Positions 17,055 through 25,143 of a DNA stretch of 64,000 bases are shown here, one piece after another (the first letter of the stretch is position 1; each line of letters starts with the position of its first letter). A program made the translations under genes and the position numbers. The notes beneath the pieces are model-generated. The model ran no database searches. It saw nothing but the letters and a program-made list of their open reading frames with translations, and was not told where the DNA came from. Source of the stretch: JAUZRW01 sp964549915 (GTDB lineage: Bacteria; Chloroflexota; Anaerolineae; Aggregatilineales; Phototrophicaceae); NCBI GenBank assembly GCA_964549915.1, contig CAZJWX010000011.1, positions 28,079-92,078 on the forward strand. Reading direction: 5' to 3'.

Positions 17055-19040
17055 ATGAAACCTCGCAATCGCGCTTTTGGCCTTATTCTTGTCATTGGAC
17101 TCTTGTCGACCATGCTGTTTGGGGGTGCTGCTACCTCTGCCCAGCAGTCGAGCTTCGCAACCCCGATTCTGGTGGTGAATACCAGCTTCCTGAATGTGCG
17201 TACCGGTCCGGGCGTGGAATACAGCATCCTGGTCACCGTTGTCGGTGGAACGGAGCTTCCCGTCCTTGGCGTAGCGGAAGACCGTGTTTGGTATCAGGTA
17301 GCGACGGACGGTGGGCCAGGTTGGGTCAACGTCAGTTTCACCTTGCCACGTGGTGATTTCACCAACGTCCCCCTGGTCGAGCCAGGTGAAGTCGGTGCGC
17401 CCAACTTTGGTGCCGATGCAGGGCAGGGTGGTGGTGCACTCCCGGTGACGTCCGTTAGTGGTGAACGGGTGACGGGCTATTCGCTGATCGGGCGCGACTT
17501 GCGCGCTGCACCGAGCTTTGACTCATTGATTTTGAGCCGCTCTGTGCCGAATGATCCCAACACGATTTATCCGCTTCTCGGCTTCACGACCGGGGACGAT
17601 GGTAGTACCTGGTATCAGGTCAATGTGCCGGGTGTGGGGATCGGCTGGACGGATACGGTAGAACTGCGCCCCCTGGAATGCGGCGTGGAGGTAGGGGTGG
17701 TTGTTGAGCGCCAACCGATCAACTTCGACGGGATTGCCAATCGTGATCCGTTCCTGCTGGAAGTAGGGACAGAAGTTTACATCCTGGGCTTTGCAGGTAC
17801 CAACAATGAATTCTGGCGGGTGGAATTGCTGGACGGCACCGTCGGTTTCGTGACGTTGAGTGGCGTTACGCAGCGCTCTGACGATATCGTCTCCATCTGC
17901 GACGGGGTCACAGGCTCTGTTGCGAGTGATCCTGGCCAGGGCGGTGGCGCTACAACGTCGGATCCGGGCTTCACCCCACCAACGCTTGCCACGAACCGCG
18001 TGATCGTCAATACGGGCAACCTGAATATCCGCAGTGGCCCCAGTGCCGGTTTCTCCATCGTCGCGACCGTACCGGGTGGCACGGAACTGGCTGTCCTGGG
18101 ACGTGCGCCAGATAACGTCTGGTATCTGGTCGAGGGCGCTTTTGGCCAGGGTTGGTTGAACAGCCAGTTCACGATCTTCCGCGGTGTCTTTAGCACGGTT
18201 CCGGTGGTTGAGGCCAACACCGTTGTCACATCGACCGCAGCTCAGGCAGGGCAAGGGGGTGCAGTCAGCACGACAAGCGTCAGCAGTGGCCGTCAGGTGA
18301 CTGGTGTGTCGTTGCTGGGTAAGGACTTGCACGAAGCTCCGAGCTACGACTCGTTGATCCTGAGCCGCTCTGTACCGAATGACCCCAATACAATCCTGCC
18401 GCTGTTGGGTGCAACCGAAGATGCCGATGGCAATACCTGGTACCTCGTGAATGTTCCTAGTATCGGCCTGGGCTGGATGGATGCGGTAGAATTCCGTGCC
18501 CTGGAATGTGGGACGGATCAGGTCGGCATCATCGTGCGCGAGACACCAATCACCTTCGATGGCATCGCTAATCGCGATTCTTTCTTGCTTCCGGTGAATA
18601 CAGAAGGCTATCTGGTAGGCATTCGTGGCGATTTCGTATTGTTCGAGCTGTTAGATGGCACCGTTGGCCTCGTGAACCGCGCCGCCTTTGATAACCGTCC
18701 GGATGAAGTGGTTTCCATCTGCACGGACTTGCCCGGCGTAACTACGAGCGCAGCCACCACTGGAACGACAGTGACCGATACAACAGCACCAAGCACACAG
18801 CCGACAGTATCCGGCAACCGGGTTGTCGTCAACACGGGCAATCTGAACATCCGCAGTGGCCCCAGTGCAGCGTTTTCTGTCGTTGCGACCGTGCCCGGTG
18901 GCACAGAACTGGCCGTTGCAGGCCGCAGCGCGGATGGCGTCTGGTACTTCGTGGAAGGCTCCTTCGGGCAGGGTTGGGTCAACAGTCAGTTTGTCCTCTT
19001 CCGCGGCGCCTATAACAGCGTTCCAGTCGTGGGCAACTAG
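17055..19040 (+). CDS. secreted SH3b repeat protein, A-B-A-B-A architecture
   Basis: 661 residues from ATG 17055, chosen because AGGAAGGA lies just upstream (an in-frame ATG at 17040 overlaps that site). A signal peptide is followed by five modules in A-B-A-B-A order. Module A (about 70 residues, three copies) is an SH3b domain (VVNTGNLNIRSGPSA, TVPGGTELAV, GWVNSQF). Module B (about 140 residues, two copies) begins with VTGYSLIGRDL or VTGVSLLGKDL, shares LILSRSVPNDPNT and FDGIANRD, and is not a family I recognise by name. Linkers are rich in Gly, Thr and Ser. No catalytic motif is seen, so peptidoglycan or surface binding is likely. Terminated by the hairpin at 19078-19105. Confidence 0.85.
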   Translation: MKPRNRAFGLILVIGLLSTMLFGGAATSAQQSSFATPILVVNTSFLNVRTGPGVEYSILVTVVGGTELPVLGVAEDRVWYQVATDGGPGWVNVSFTLPRGDFTNVPLVEPGEVGAPNFGADAGQGGGALPVTSVSGERVTGYSLIGRDLRAAPSFDSLILSRSVPNDPNTIYPLLGFTTGDDGSTWYQVNVPGVGIGWTDTVELRPLECGVEVGVVVERQPINFDGIANRDPFLLEVGTEVYILGFAGTNNEFWRVELLDGTVGFVTLSGVTQRSDDIVSICDGVTGSVASDPGQGGGATTSDPGFTPPTLATNRVIVNTGNLNIRSGPSAGFSIVATVPGGTELAVLGRAPDNVWYLVEGAFGQGWLNSQFTIFRGVFSTVPVVEANTVVTSTAAQAGQGGAVSTTSVSSGRQVTGVSLLGKDLHEAPSYDSLILSRSVPNDPNTILPLLGATEDADGNTWYLVNVPSIGLGWMDAVEFRALECGTDQVGIIVRETPITFDGIANRDSFLLPVNTEGYLVGIRGDFVLFELLDGTVGLVNRAAFDNRPDEVVSICTDLPGVTTSAATTGTTVTDTTAPSTQPTVSGNRVVVNTGNLNIRSGPSAAFSVVATVPGGTELAVAGRSADGVWYFVEGSFGQGWVNSQFVLFRGAYNSVPVVGN

Positions 19041-19046
19041 TCTACG

Positions 19047-19075
19047 CTGAAAAACGATCTACATACCCGTATAAT
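19047..19075 (+). promoter_or_regulatory. promoter for TPR protein, with perfect -10
   Basis: CTGAAA, a 17-base spacer and TATAAT (19070-19075). Transcription would start near 19082, inside the left arm of the upstream gene's terminator hairpin, so the new transcript could not fold the full hairpin while read-through RNA could. Confidence 0.55.
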
Positions 19076-19077
19076 GG

Positions 19078-19105
19078 CGCCTCATCCCCGTGATGGGGCG
19101 TTTTT
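19078..19105 (+). terminator. terminator of SH3b repeat gene
   Basis: CGCCTCATC / GATGGGGCG (9 bp, one G-T) with a 5-base loop followed by TTTTT. It is overlapped by the start of the next transcript predicted from the TATAAT at 19070. Confidence 0.8.
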
Positions 19106-19130
19106 CTTGCAGCAGCCAAAGGTGAAAACT

Positions 19131-21212
19131 ATGTCCGACAAAACGACATTTGCAAAGCGCATGATGCGCATCAACCAGCGGGGCAGCGTGCGACGTGTGC
19201 CCACCGCCATTTTCGGTAAGTTAGCCAGCCTTTCGGAAAACCTGACGGGACGTCCAGCCTATCGCGTCGGCATGTGGCCCTGTACCAGTGAGCAAGCGCC
19301 ACTTCAGGCAATGGGTTTGTGGGCAACGCTGGCCTACTTGCTGGAGCGATGGCGCGACATTGAAGTCTATCGCCTCTTCATGACGTTCAAAGATGACCAG
19401 GACGAGTTGCCGACATGGGACATCTCTCAGATGCAGTTTGAAGTTGAAGATTGGGATGTGGAATCGCTCGATGAAAACATCGGTATCTGGGGCGAATATA
19501 CCGCTACTGGCTCCGGCCTGGAACTGGCAGTGTATATTGAGAATGATCTTCTCACAGGCCAGGACAACGAAACGCAGCGTATTGCGCTCTCGGCTTCGTC
19601 ACTGGGCGAGATGGTCAGCAATCTGCCGGACCTGGCAGAACAAATTGCAACGCGATTCGGTGCCAGTCTACTGGACGACACACTGCCGTTGTATACGCTC
19701 GAAAACGAGATCTCTGATGACGAGTCCAACGACCTGTTCGCGCAGGTGTTGCAGTGGGAAAGACACTTGTTGGGGCACCTGTGGGATATTGATTGGGACG
19801 ATGTCGAGATCGAAACAGCGTACAATGCCCTGCTTGATGTTGCGCAAGTAGGGCAGGGCAAGAGCGACTATGGTGCCTGGCTTGCAGCGCAGGCCGTAGC
19901 ACAGGCGATGCGCCCAGGCTACAGCGTGATTGGCGATTTACTGGTTGAGCATCTGCGGCGCTTCCAGGATGCCTTCATGGATGCACCCAACGCGATCCCA
20001 TTGGTGGCCGAAGCCGTCTTCAAAATGGGGCAGGCACAGCAGGCGTACAGCTTGCTTGAGGCTCACACATCCAGTTACCCGCAAAATCCGCAATCCTGGC
20101 TGAAATTGGGCGATTTATACGCGAGGGGTGGCCGTGCCCAAGAGGCGATCGATCGCTTTCAGACGGCTATTGAGAATGAAGCGGTCGATCAATACCTCTA
20201 TCGCAGTTACGGTAACCTGCTCGTCCTGGTTGAACAATATCAAGATGTCTTCGTCGAAGAATTCGTATTGATTGAGCCGGATGACTATGATCCCACAGAC
20301 CTCGTTTTGCAGGAGGCCGTTGCCGCCTACGAGGAATCACTCCGTTTAGACGCAGGGAATGTGCGCGTGTGGTACGCGAAACTAGAACAACTCGCCGCAT
20401 TAGGAGAAGAGAGCGAGTTTTGGGAGGGTTTTGCGCGTCTGCTGCCCCTGGATCGCACAGGCGAATATACTCGTGAGGTGATCGAGAGCCTCTATGACTT
20501 TCAGGACATCGAAACTGGTATCGCTGAACTCGAGAAAGAGAGAGACAAACATCCCGAACGTGTAGACATCTACATCAATCTGGCCCTGCTGCATCTGGCG
20601 GCGGAAGATGGTGCGGTGGCACGCGAAGTATTGGAAACGGCGCGTGGGATGACAACGCAGAGCACCGTTTTGGCCGACATCGAGAGCCTGTTGTTGCGTG
20701 CGGATGACCCTGAGTTCGAATATCGTTTTGGAGAGATGGCGACCATCGTTGCTGCGGGGAATTCGCTCAATGCCAGTGATGTGGAATATCTGGAAGAGGC
20801 GGCAGAGAACGCACCCCATTTTGTGGATATCCACCTGACTCTAGCGCAAGCATACCATGCCTGGGATGACAAAGACGCCGCGTTGGAAGTGTTGCTTGAT
20901 ACCCAGCAGAAGCTACCAGATCACCCTGAAGTACTGCGTATGTTAACGCAAATCCTCTGGGATTCAGGAGAGCGTGAGGTCGCCTTCCAGTACTTGAATC
21001 GTGGTTTGCAGTCGTTCCCATTCGATGTGCCACTCCTGGTGCAGGCCGGACGGCTGCTGTTCATCAACGAACAGTTCACTGAATCGCGTCGCTACCTGGC
21101 GCTGGCGGAAGAGATCCAGCCGCGCAACCCTAATCTACGTGAAGTGCAGACATACATCGCGCGTCAGTTGGCAGATAACCCCGAATTGGCACGCAAAGCC
21201 AGCGAAGAATAA
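19131..21212 (+). CDS. large TPR-repeat protein
   Basis: 693 residues from ATG 19131 (AAAGGTGAA upstream; the open frame to 19074 runs through the terminator). The N-terminal 200 residues have no recognised domain. From about residue 270 it is built of TPR-type helical pairs (AQQAYSLLEAHTSSYPQNPQSWLKLGDLYARGGRAQEAI, later VDIYINLALLHLAAEDGAV and VDIHLTLAQAYHAWDD). No signal peptide or membrane segment, so it is cytoplasmic. TPR arrays mediate protein-protein contacts; the partner is unknown. It is followed by a convergent gene with the stop at 21212 touching the stop at 21213. Confidence 0.8.
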   Translation: MSDKTTFAKRMMRINQRGSVRRVPTAIFGKLASLSENLTGRPAYRVGMWPCTSEQAPLQAMGLWATLAYLLERWRDIEVYRLFMTFKDDQDELPTWDISQMQFEVEDWDVESLDENIGIWGEYTATGSGLELAVYIENDLLTGQDNETQRIALSASSLGEMVSNLPDLAEQIATRFGASLLDDTLPLYTLENEISDDESNDLFAQVLQWERHLLGHLWDIDWDDVEIETAYNALLDVAQVGQGKSDYGAWLAAQAVAQAMRPGYSVIGDLLVEHLRRFQDAFMDAPNAIPLVAEAVFKMGQAQQAYSLLEAHTSSYPQNPQSWLKLGDLYARGGRAQEAIDRFQTAIENEAVDQYLYRSYGNLLVLVEQYQDVFVEEFVLIEPDDYDPTDLVLQEAVAAYEESLRLDAGNVRVWYAKLEQLAALGEESEFWEGFARLLPLDRTGEYTREVIESLYDFQDIETGIAELEKERDKHPERVDIYINLALLHLAAEDGAVAREVLETARGMTTQSTVLADIESLLLRADDPEFEYRFGEMATIVAAGNSLNASDVEYLEEAAENAPHFVDIHLTLAQAYHAWDDKDAALEVLLDTQQKLPDHPEVLRMLTQILWDSGEREVAFQYLNRGLQSFPFDVPLLVQAGRLLFINEQFTESRRYLALAEEIQPRNPNLREVQTYIARQLADNPELARKASEE

Positions 21213-21833
21213 TCAATCGTCGTCAATTGTGGCGAGCAGGACGGGTTCTGCCTGTCCTGCTGTCATTTCCCTCAGCGCATCCCGGAACAGCGGATAATCC
21301 TCCTTTAGAAATGTCGCGATCAGTGCTACATCGCCAGCGAAACTCTCATCGTTCAAAGTCCCATTGTGCGCGTCAATCAGCCGTTTGACGTTCTCGTATG
21401 CGCTGTAGGGAATATCCACACCGATTTGCACCCTGGGTGCCTTGTGGTCAAGCGGCAGCGACGCGAGGGCTTCTTGCGCAGCCTCCGTGTAGGCGCGTAC
21501 CAAGCCGCCAGTACCCAGCTTGGTACCACCAAAGTAACGGGTCGTCACCAGGGCAACATCGCCAAGGTCAGTTCCCCGCAGCACTGCCAGGGTAGGGGGA
21601 CCAGAAGTTCCAGCGGGTTCGCCATCATCACTCATGCCTTCCGTGACGCTGTTTCCATATCCAACCCGAAAGGCGTAGACGTGGTGTGAAGCATCTGGCA
21701 TTTCGCTGCGGATCTCTTGAATGAAGTCACGCGCCTCCTGTGTCGTCGTTGCACGGGCAACCGTTGTGATGAAGCGTGAACGGAGGATCTCAATCTCCGT
21801 TCGATGCCTGCTCGATGGACGGTGGTATTTCAT
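21213..21833 (-). CDS. yigZ: YigZ/IMPACT family protein
   Basis: 206 residues. The UPF0029/IMPACT N-terminal domain is clear: SRFITTVARATT, then SHHVYAFRVGYG, the signature SDDGEPAGTSGPP, VALVTTRYFGGTKLGTGGLVRAYTEA. A C-terminal ferredoxin-like domain follows (about residues 140-200). In eukaryotes IMPACT modulates GCN2; the bacterial function is not established. Eight bases separate it from the upstream ATPase gene at 21842, so the two are probably one operon. Confidence 0.93.
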   Translation of the reverse strand: MKYHRPSSRHRTEIEILRSRFITTVARATTTQEARDFIQEIRSEMPDASHHVYAFRVGYGNSVTEGMSDDGEPAGTSGPPTLAVLRGTDLGDVALVTTRYFGGTKLGTGGLVRAYTEAAQEALASLPLDHKAPRVQIGVDIPYSAYENVKRLIDAHNGTLNDESFAGDVALIATFLKEDYPLFRDALREMTAGQAEPVLLATIDDD

Positions 21834-21841
21834 TGCGTAGA

Positions 21842-22942
21842 CTACTGTTCGCTGGCGACATAGGCGTTGAAGACTGGCGGTTCAATGTTGAGCGCTTGCT
21901 TCGATTTGTCGATCCGCAGCAGTCGCTTCTGTACCAGCAGCGAGATTGCGAGTTCGGCATCTGCATCGATGCGTTCCGAGTGCCGCTGCGAGATCGCCTT
22001 CAGCACGCGCTGTTCTACATCAGTGAGTCCCTTCCAGATTGTTTCACATTCAGCCCGCACCGGACGGCGAGATGCCAGTCGCTCCACAAGATAAGGATTG
22101 CGGACTTCACTGGGAGTGATTTCACCCAGGAAGTCGAGCGTGCGGAAGCCAGCACGCAGCAGGCCTGCATAACGTCCCGTTGCGTAGAGCAGGAAATCGA
22201 TAGCATAGGGTGAATAGTTCGCCTGCGGATTCCGTTTGATGAGACGTTCAACCATGGCCTGTGCGTCTGTCTGGTTATAAGGGCCAACGTAATAGACGTT
22301 GTCTGTGAATAACTCCGTGAATGGCTCCAGTTCTTCTTCCGATAACTTCATCTTTTCGAGCAGTACAGGTAGCGGCTCTCGCGAGAAGGTCAGGTATGCG
22401 AGGTGGGTCTTATGATTGTCGCGCAAGCCGCGCAGTGTCTGGAAGAACTTCGGAGGCATTTGCCGCAGCATTTCCTCAAATTCATCAAACATGAAAACGA
22501 TCTGAATGTCACGCCGGAGGAAGAACTCCAGGCCAAGCTCGAAGAATCGCAGCCCCATGTAATCATACAAGGGGTTGGTGCCGTCCTGGAGCATCTGGTA
22601 TGTGTCAAAGAAGTTGCGGGCATCGTCCTCTAATATGGTGAGCGGATAGAACGCTACATAGAGGCGATGCATCATGAGTTCATACCCCGCCCAACATTTG
22701 AAGGGCACAGACGCAGAAGGATCAATCGGACCGAGCAGATTTGGGTCAATTGTGATGGCGATGAACCGAGACGCACGCTGACCAAGGTAATGAATCTGCA
22801 CATCGTCATCAGAAAGATGATGGAGCAAGTTGGATTTACCGACGCTGCCGACGCCAACCAGCGAACAGGATTCGCTGTGCTGCCAGCGCTGGGTGACGAA
22901 TTGCACTTCGTCCTGGCGGAAATGGAGCGGTTGTTTTCTCAT
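21842..22942 (-). CDS. AAA/STAND-like ATPase with C-terminal winged-helix region
   Basis: 366 residues. Walker A is GVGSVGKS at residues 30-37 and Walker B is IVFMFDEFEEM near 150. The overall layout (P-loop NTPase, helical lid with Pro-rich NPYLVERL region, then a winged-helix-like end) resembles Orc1/Cdc6-like or nSTAND-type ATPases that act as switches. No DNA-target or effector domain is fused. It sits upstream of yigZ in a probable operon and has a TATAAT -10 on the minus strand at 22990-22995. Function is not recognised; regulatory or stress-related roles are guesses. Confidence 0.7.
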   Translation of the reverse strand: MRKQPLHFRQDEVQFVTQRWQHSESCSLVGVGSVGKSNLLHHLSDDDVQIHYLGQRASRFIAITIDPNLLGPIDPSASVPFKCWAGYELMMHRLYVAFYPLTILEDDARNFFDTYQMLQDGTNPLYDYMGLRFFELGLEFFLRRDIQIVFMFDEFEEMLRQMPPKFFQTLRGLRDNHKTHLAYLTFSREPLPVLLEKMKLSEEELEPFTELFTDNVYYVGPYNQTDAQAMVERLIKRNPQANYSPYAIDFLLYATGRYAGLLRAGFRTLDFLGEITPSEVRNPYLVERLASRRPVRAECETIWKGLTDVEQRVLKAISQRHSERIDADAELAISLLVQKRLLRIDKSKQALNIEPPVFNAYVASEQ

Positions 22943-22989
22943 TGGGGGTGCTTTCGGTTCAAATTAGTCTAGGCATACCATCACTGAAC

Positions 22990-22995
22990 ATTATA
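22990..22995 (-). promoter_or_regulatory. -10 element for ATPase gene
   Basis: A perfect TATAAT on the minus strand, about 48 bases upstream of the ATG at 22942; no good -35 is seen at 17 bases. The ATG has no visible ribosome-binding site. Confidence 0.35.
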
Positions 22996-23043
22996 CTAAA
23001 ACGTCCATGAACGTGCATTTTCTGCGTGGAAGGGATTAGGAAC

Positions 23044-23766
23044 GTGAACGAAGTCAAACAGCCACGTCAGTACCGCTATTACGATGTCGTGATGGCGACA
23101 TTCGTCACCGTGCTCTTGCTGAGTAACTTGCTAAGCAGTGCCAAAATCATCGACACAGGCGTCGCTCTGGGAAGCTTTGCGCTGATTTTCGATGCGGGGA
23201 CGTTGGTATTCCCAATTTCCTATATTTTTGGTGATATTCTGACTGAGGTGTATGGTTACAAGCGGTCACGAAGGGTCATATGGGTCGGTTTCGGTTCAGT
23301 GATTGTGATGGCATTCTTTGTCTGGCTGGCAGGTGTACTGCCGGGTGAGGCACTCTGGGCGGAAACGGTCGGTCAGAATGCGTATGATAGCATCCTCGGC
23401 GGTATCAGCGGTCTCGTTGTCGCCAGTGTCCTCGCATATTGGCTCGGAGAGTTCAGTAATAGTTATGTTCTGGCCAAGATGAAGATTGCGACACAAGGAC
23501 GCTTTCTGTGGCTGCGAACGATTGGCAGCACGCTCGTTGGCCAGGGATTGGATACAATCGCATTCTTTGTCATCGCAACGATCCTGGGTGTATTCCCACC
23601 TGAATTGCTCCTGTCACTTATCGTGACTAACTATATCATCAAAGTCGGTATCGAGGTTTTGTTCACACCAGCGACGCTTCGATTCGTCACATTTTTGAAG
23701 CGTGTGGAGAATGAGGATTACTTCGACTACAGCACTCGCTTCAATCCGTTCCGCTTCGAAATGTGA
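23044..23766 (+). CDS. yhhQ: queuosine-precursor transporter (YhhQ/QPTR family)
   Basis: 240 residues from GTG 23044, preferred over GTG 23026 because AAGGGATTAGGA lies just upstream of the former and nothing upstream of the latter. It is an integral membrane protein with about six hydrophobic segments. Family signatures are ALIFDAGTLVFPISYIFGDILTEVYGYKRSRRVIWVG and the C-terminal VKVGIEVLFTP-like segment (IIKVGIEVLFTPATL). Family members import queuine or preQ precursors used to modify tRNA GUN anticodons. No queuosine biosynthesis gene lies nearby in this window, in line with a salvage role. It is transcribed away from the ATPase gene. Confidence 0.88.
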   Translation: MNEVKQPRQYRYYDVVMATFVTVLLLSNLLSSAKIIDTGVALGSFALIFDAGTLVFPISYIFGDILTEVYGYKRSRRVIWVGFGSVIVMAFFVWLAGVLPGEALWAETVGQNAYDSILGGISGLVVASVLAYWLGEFSNSYVLAKMKIATQGRFLWLRTIGSTLVGQGLDTIAFFVIATILGVFPPELLLSLIVTNYIIKVGIEVLFTPATLRFVTFLKRVENEDYFDYSTRFNPFRFEM

Positions 23767-23842
23767 GACGAGGTTGCGGAACTGGTGTTCGCGCTCATTC
23801 GTGTGGGATGTCACAATCAAGCAAGGCGACATCCCCCCACCC

Positions 23843-24934
23843 TCAGCGATCACGGACAGGTGCAAAATCGCGCATTGTATGCGGCATTGGCATGGTCGAC
23901 TTACTCGCTCGTTTCTCTGCGTCCAGGTTGCCGATGTAACCGAGCGTGGTATTGTACGAGGCATGCCCCATGTTCTGCTGCAATGCTTCCGGAGACATCC
24001 CGCTATCGAATTGGAGCCGCGCGTACGTCCGTCGTAAATCGTGCGGCCTCACGACCATCGTTTCCCCGTTGATGTAAACCGGGTATTGCGCCAGGATGCG
24101 ATTCACTTGCCGCACATTCATGCCATTTGGTCGAATCTTATCGCTAGCCCCCCAGAAACCCCGAAATACAGGGCCTTCCTCTATCCCAGCACGCTCGAGC
24201 CAACGCTCTGTATAGTCCAGGCACCAGGATAGGTTCCCGTAGACCACCAGGCGCTGTTTGGCTCCTTTACCTTCTCTCACCCGCAGCGCCAGGTAACCTT
24301 CGTAATGCTGGCGCAGATCGTCTACCTGTAAAGCCACTAATTCGTGCTCACGCACGCCTGTACACAGCATCATAGCGATGATGGCCGCGTCTCGTAAACC
24401 GTGTAACGTGCGGACATCCGGCATTTGCAGCAGCATCCGCACCTGGGATTCGCTGAGGCGTATACCGCGCTCTTCATCAGAGATATCCTGCGTTGTTATC
24501 TGGCGTGCCCGGATGTCATCGCCGAAAATCCGGTATTCGATGCGCCGCTCCAGCTCATTCATCAGCATGAGTTGATCGCTGACAGAATGAACAGCGACTT
24601 CCCCGCGCTCAGCAGCCGCAGTGATTACGTCGGCTAGTGCAGCGCGATATTCGTCGCTTCGCATCATCCTGCGGTAGCGCCCTCGAATGCTATTTAGATG
24701 AGCATTGATTGAAGAGGGCGATAGGGATCGCGGCGGCTGTTGCAAATGCTGCAAGTATTCTCGTAGATCAACCCGAAGCAGGTCTGTGCCTTCGTCTCGA
24801 AGCCACGCCTCAAACTGGCGTATACGCGAGAGTTCATTCTTGCGCGACAGTTCGTTGCGGACAGAGACGTAAGCTTCCAGCGTGAGCCGCCGCGATACAG
24901 GAAGCAAATCCGATTTTTCCATTGAATTACTCAT
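23843..24934 (-). CDS. tyrosine recombinase / phage-type integrase
   Basis: 363 residues. An N-terminal SAM-like core-binding domain (about 20-115) is followed by a complete catalytic domain. The active-site set is intact: R195 (GVREHELVAL), a lysine in the beta-hairpin GKGAKQRLV, H298 and R301 (RPHDLRRTYA), H324 (NMGHASYNTT) and nucleophile Y333. It can therefore cut and rejoin DNA. It is solitary: no excisionase, relaxase or phage genes flank it, and no tRNA is adjacent, so it may be a remnant or a stand-alone resolvase-like enzyme rather than part of a prophage. The only neighbour is the orphan gene 25144-25956, across a repeat-rich gap. Confidence 0.9.
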   Translation of the reverse strand: MSNSMEKSDLLPVSRRLTLEAYVSVRNELSRKNELSRIRQFEAWLRDEGTDLLRVDLREYLQHLQQPPRSLSPSSINAHLNSIRGRYRRMMRSDEYRAALADVITAAAERGEVAVHSVSDQLMLMNELERRIEYRIFGDDIRARQITTQDISDEERGIRLSESQVRMLLQMPDVRTLHGLRDAAIIAMMLCTGVREHELVALQVDDLRQHYEGYLALRVREGKGAKQRLVVYGNLSWCLDYTERWLERAGIEEGPVFRGFWGASDKIRPNGMNVRQVNRILAQYPVYINGETMVVRPHDLRRTYARLQFDSGMSPEALQQNMGHASYNTTLGYIGNLDAEKRASKSTMPMPHTMRDFAPVRDR

Positions 24935-24958
24935 GATAATGTGAGAGCCAGAGCCAAC

Positions 24959-25009
24959 GTCGTATTATGCGGGTTATACGACATTGTACGCAGAGCCATC
25001 GACAATGTC
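24959..25009. repeat. two overlapping inverted repeats upstream of integrase
   Basis: GTCGTAT (24959-24965) pairs with ATACGAC (24976-24982), and GACATTGT (24980-24987) pairs with ACAATGTC (25002-25009). The two share the bases GAC, so only one hairpin can form at a time. They could be recombinase or regulator sites, or a switchable leader. Which, if any, is unknown. Confidence 0.45.
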
Positions 25010-25098
25010 AATCAGGGCGAGCTATGCGTGATGTGCGTTAACATGAGATTGTTCACCTCTTCGCACCTCCTTAACTCTAGCAAAATGTAAGCGAGAGA

Positions 25099-25125
25099 CC
25101 ATCGTGGGCATCTGCACAACGATGG
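25099..25125. repeat. inverted repeat just upstream of orphan gene
   Basis: CCATCGT and ACGATGG, 7 bp, 13 bases apart, ending 18 bases before the ATG at 25144. Could be an operator of the orphan gene or a leader hairpin. Confidence 0.35.
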
Positions 25126-25143
25126 AGATACGAAGAGTTTTTC

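Noticed and set aside
17523..18332. 269-codon minus-strand frame opposite the SH3b repeat gene
   Set aside because: It mirrors the repeats of a confident plus-strand gene.
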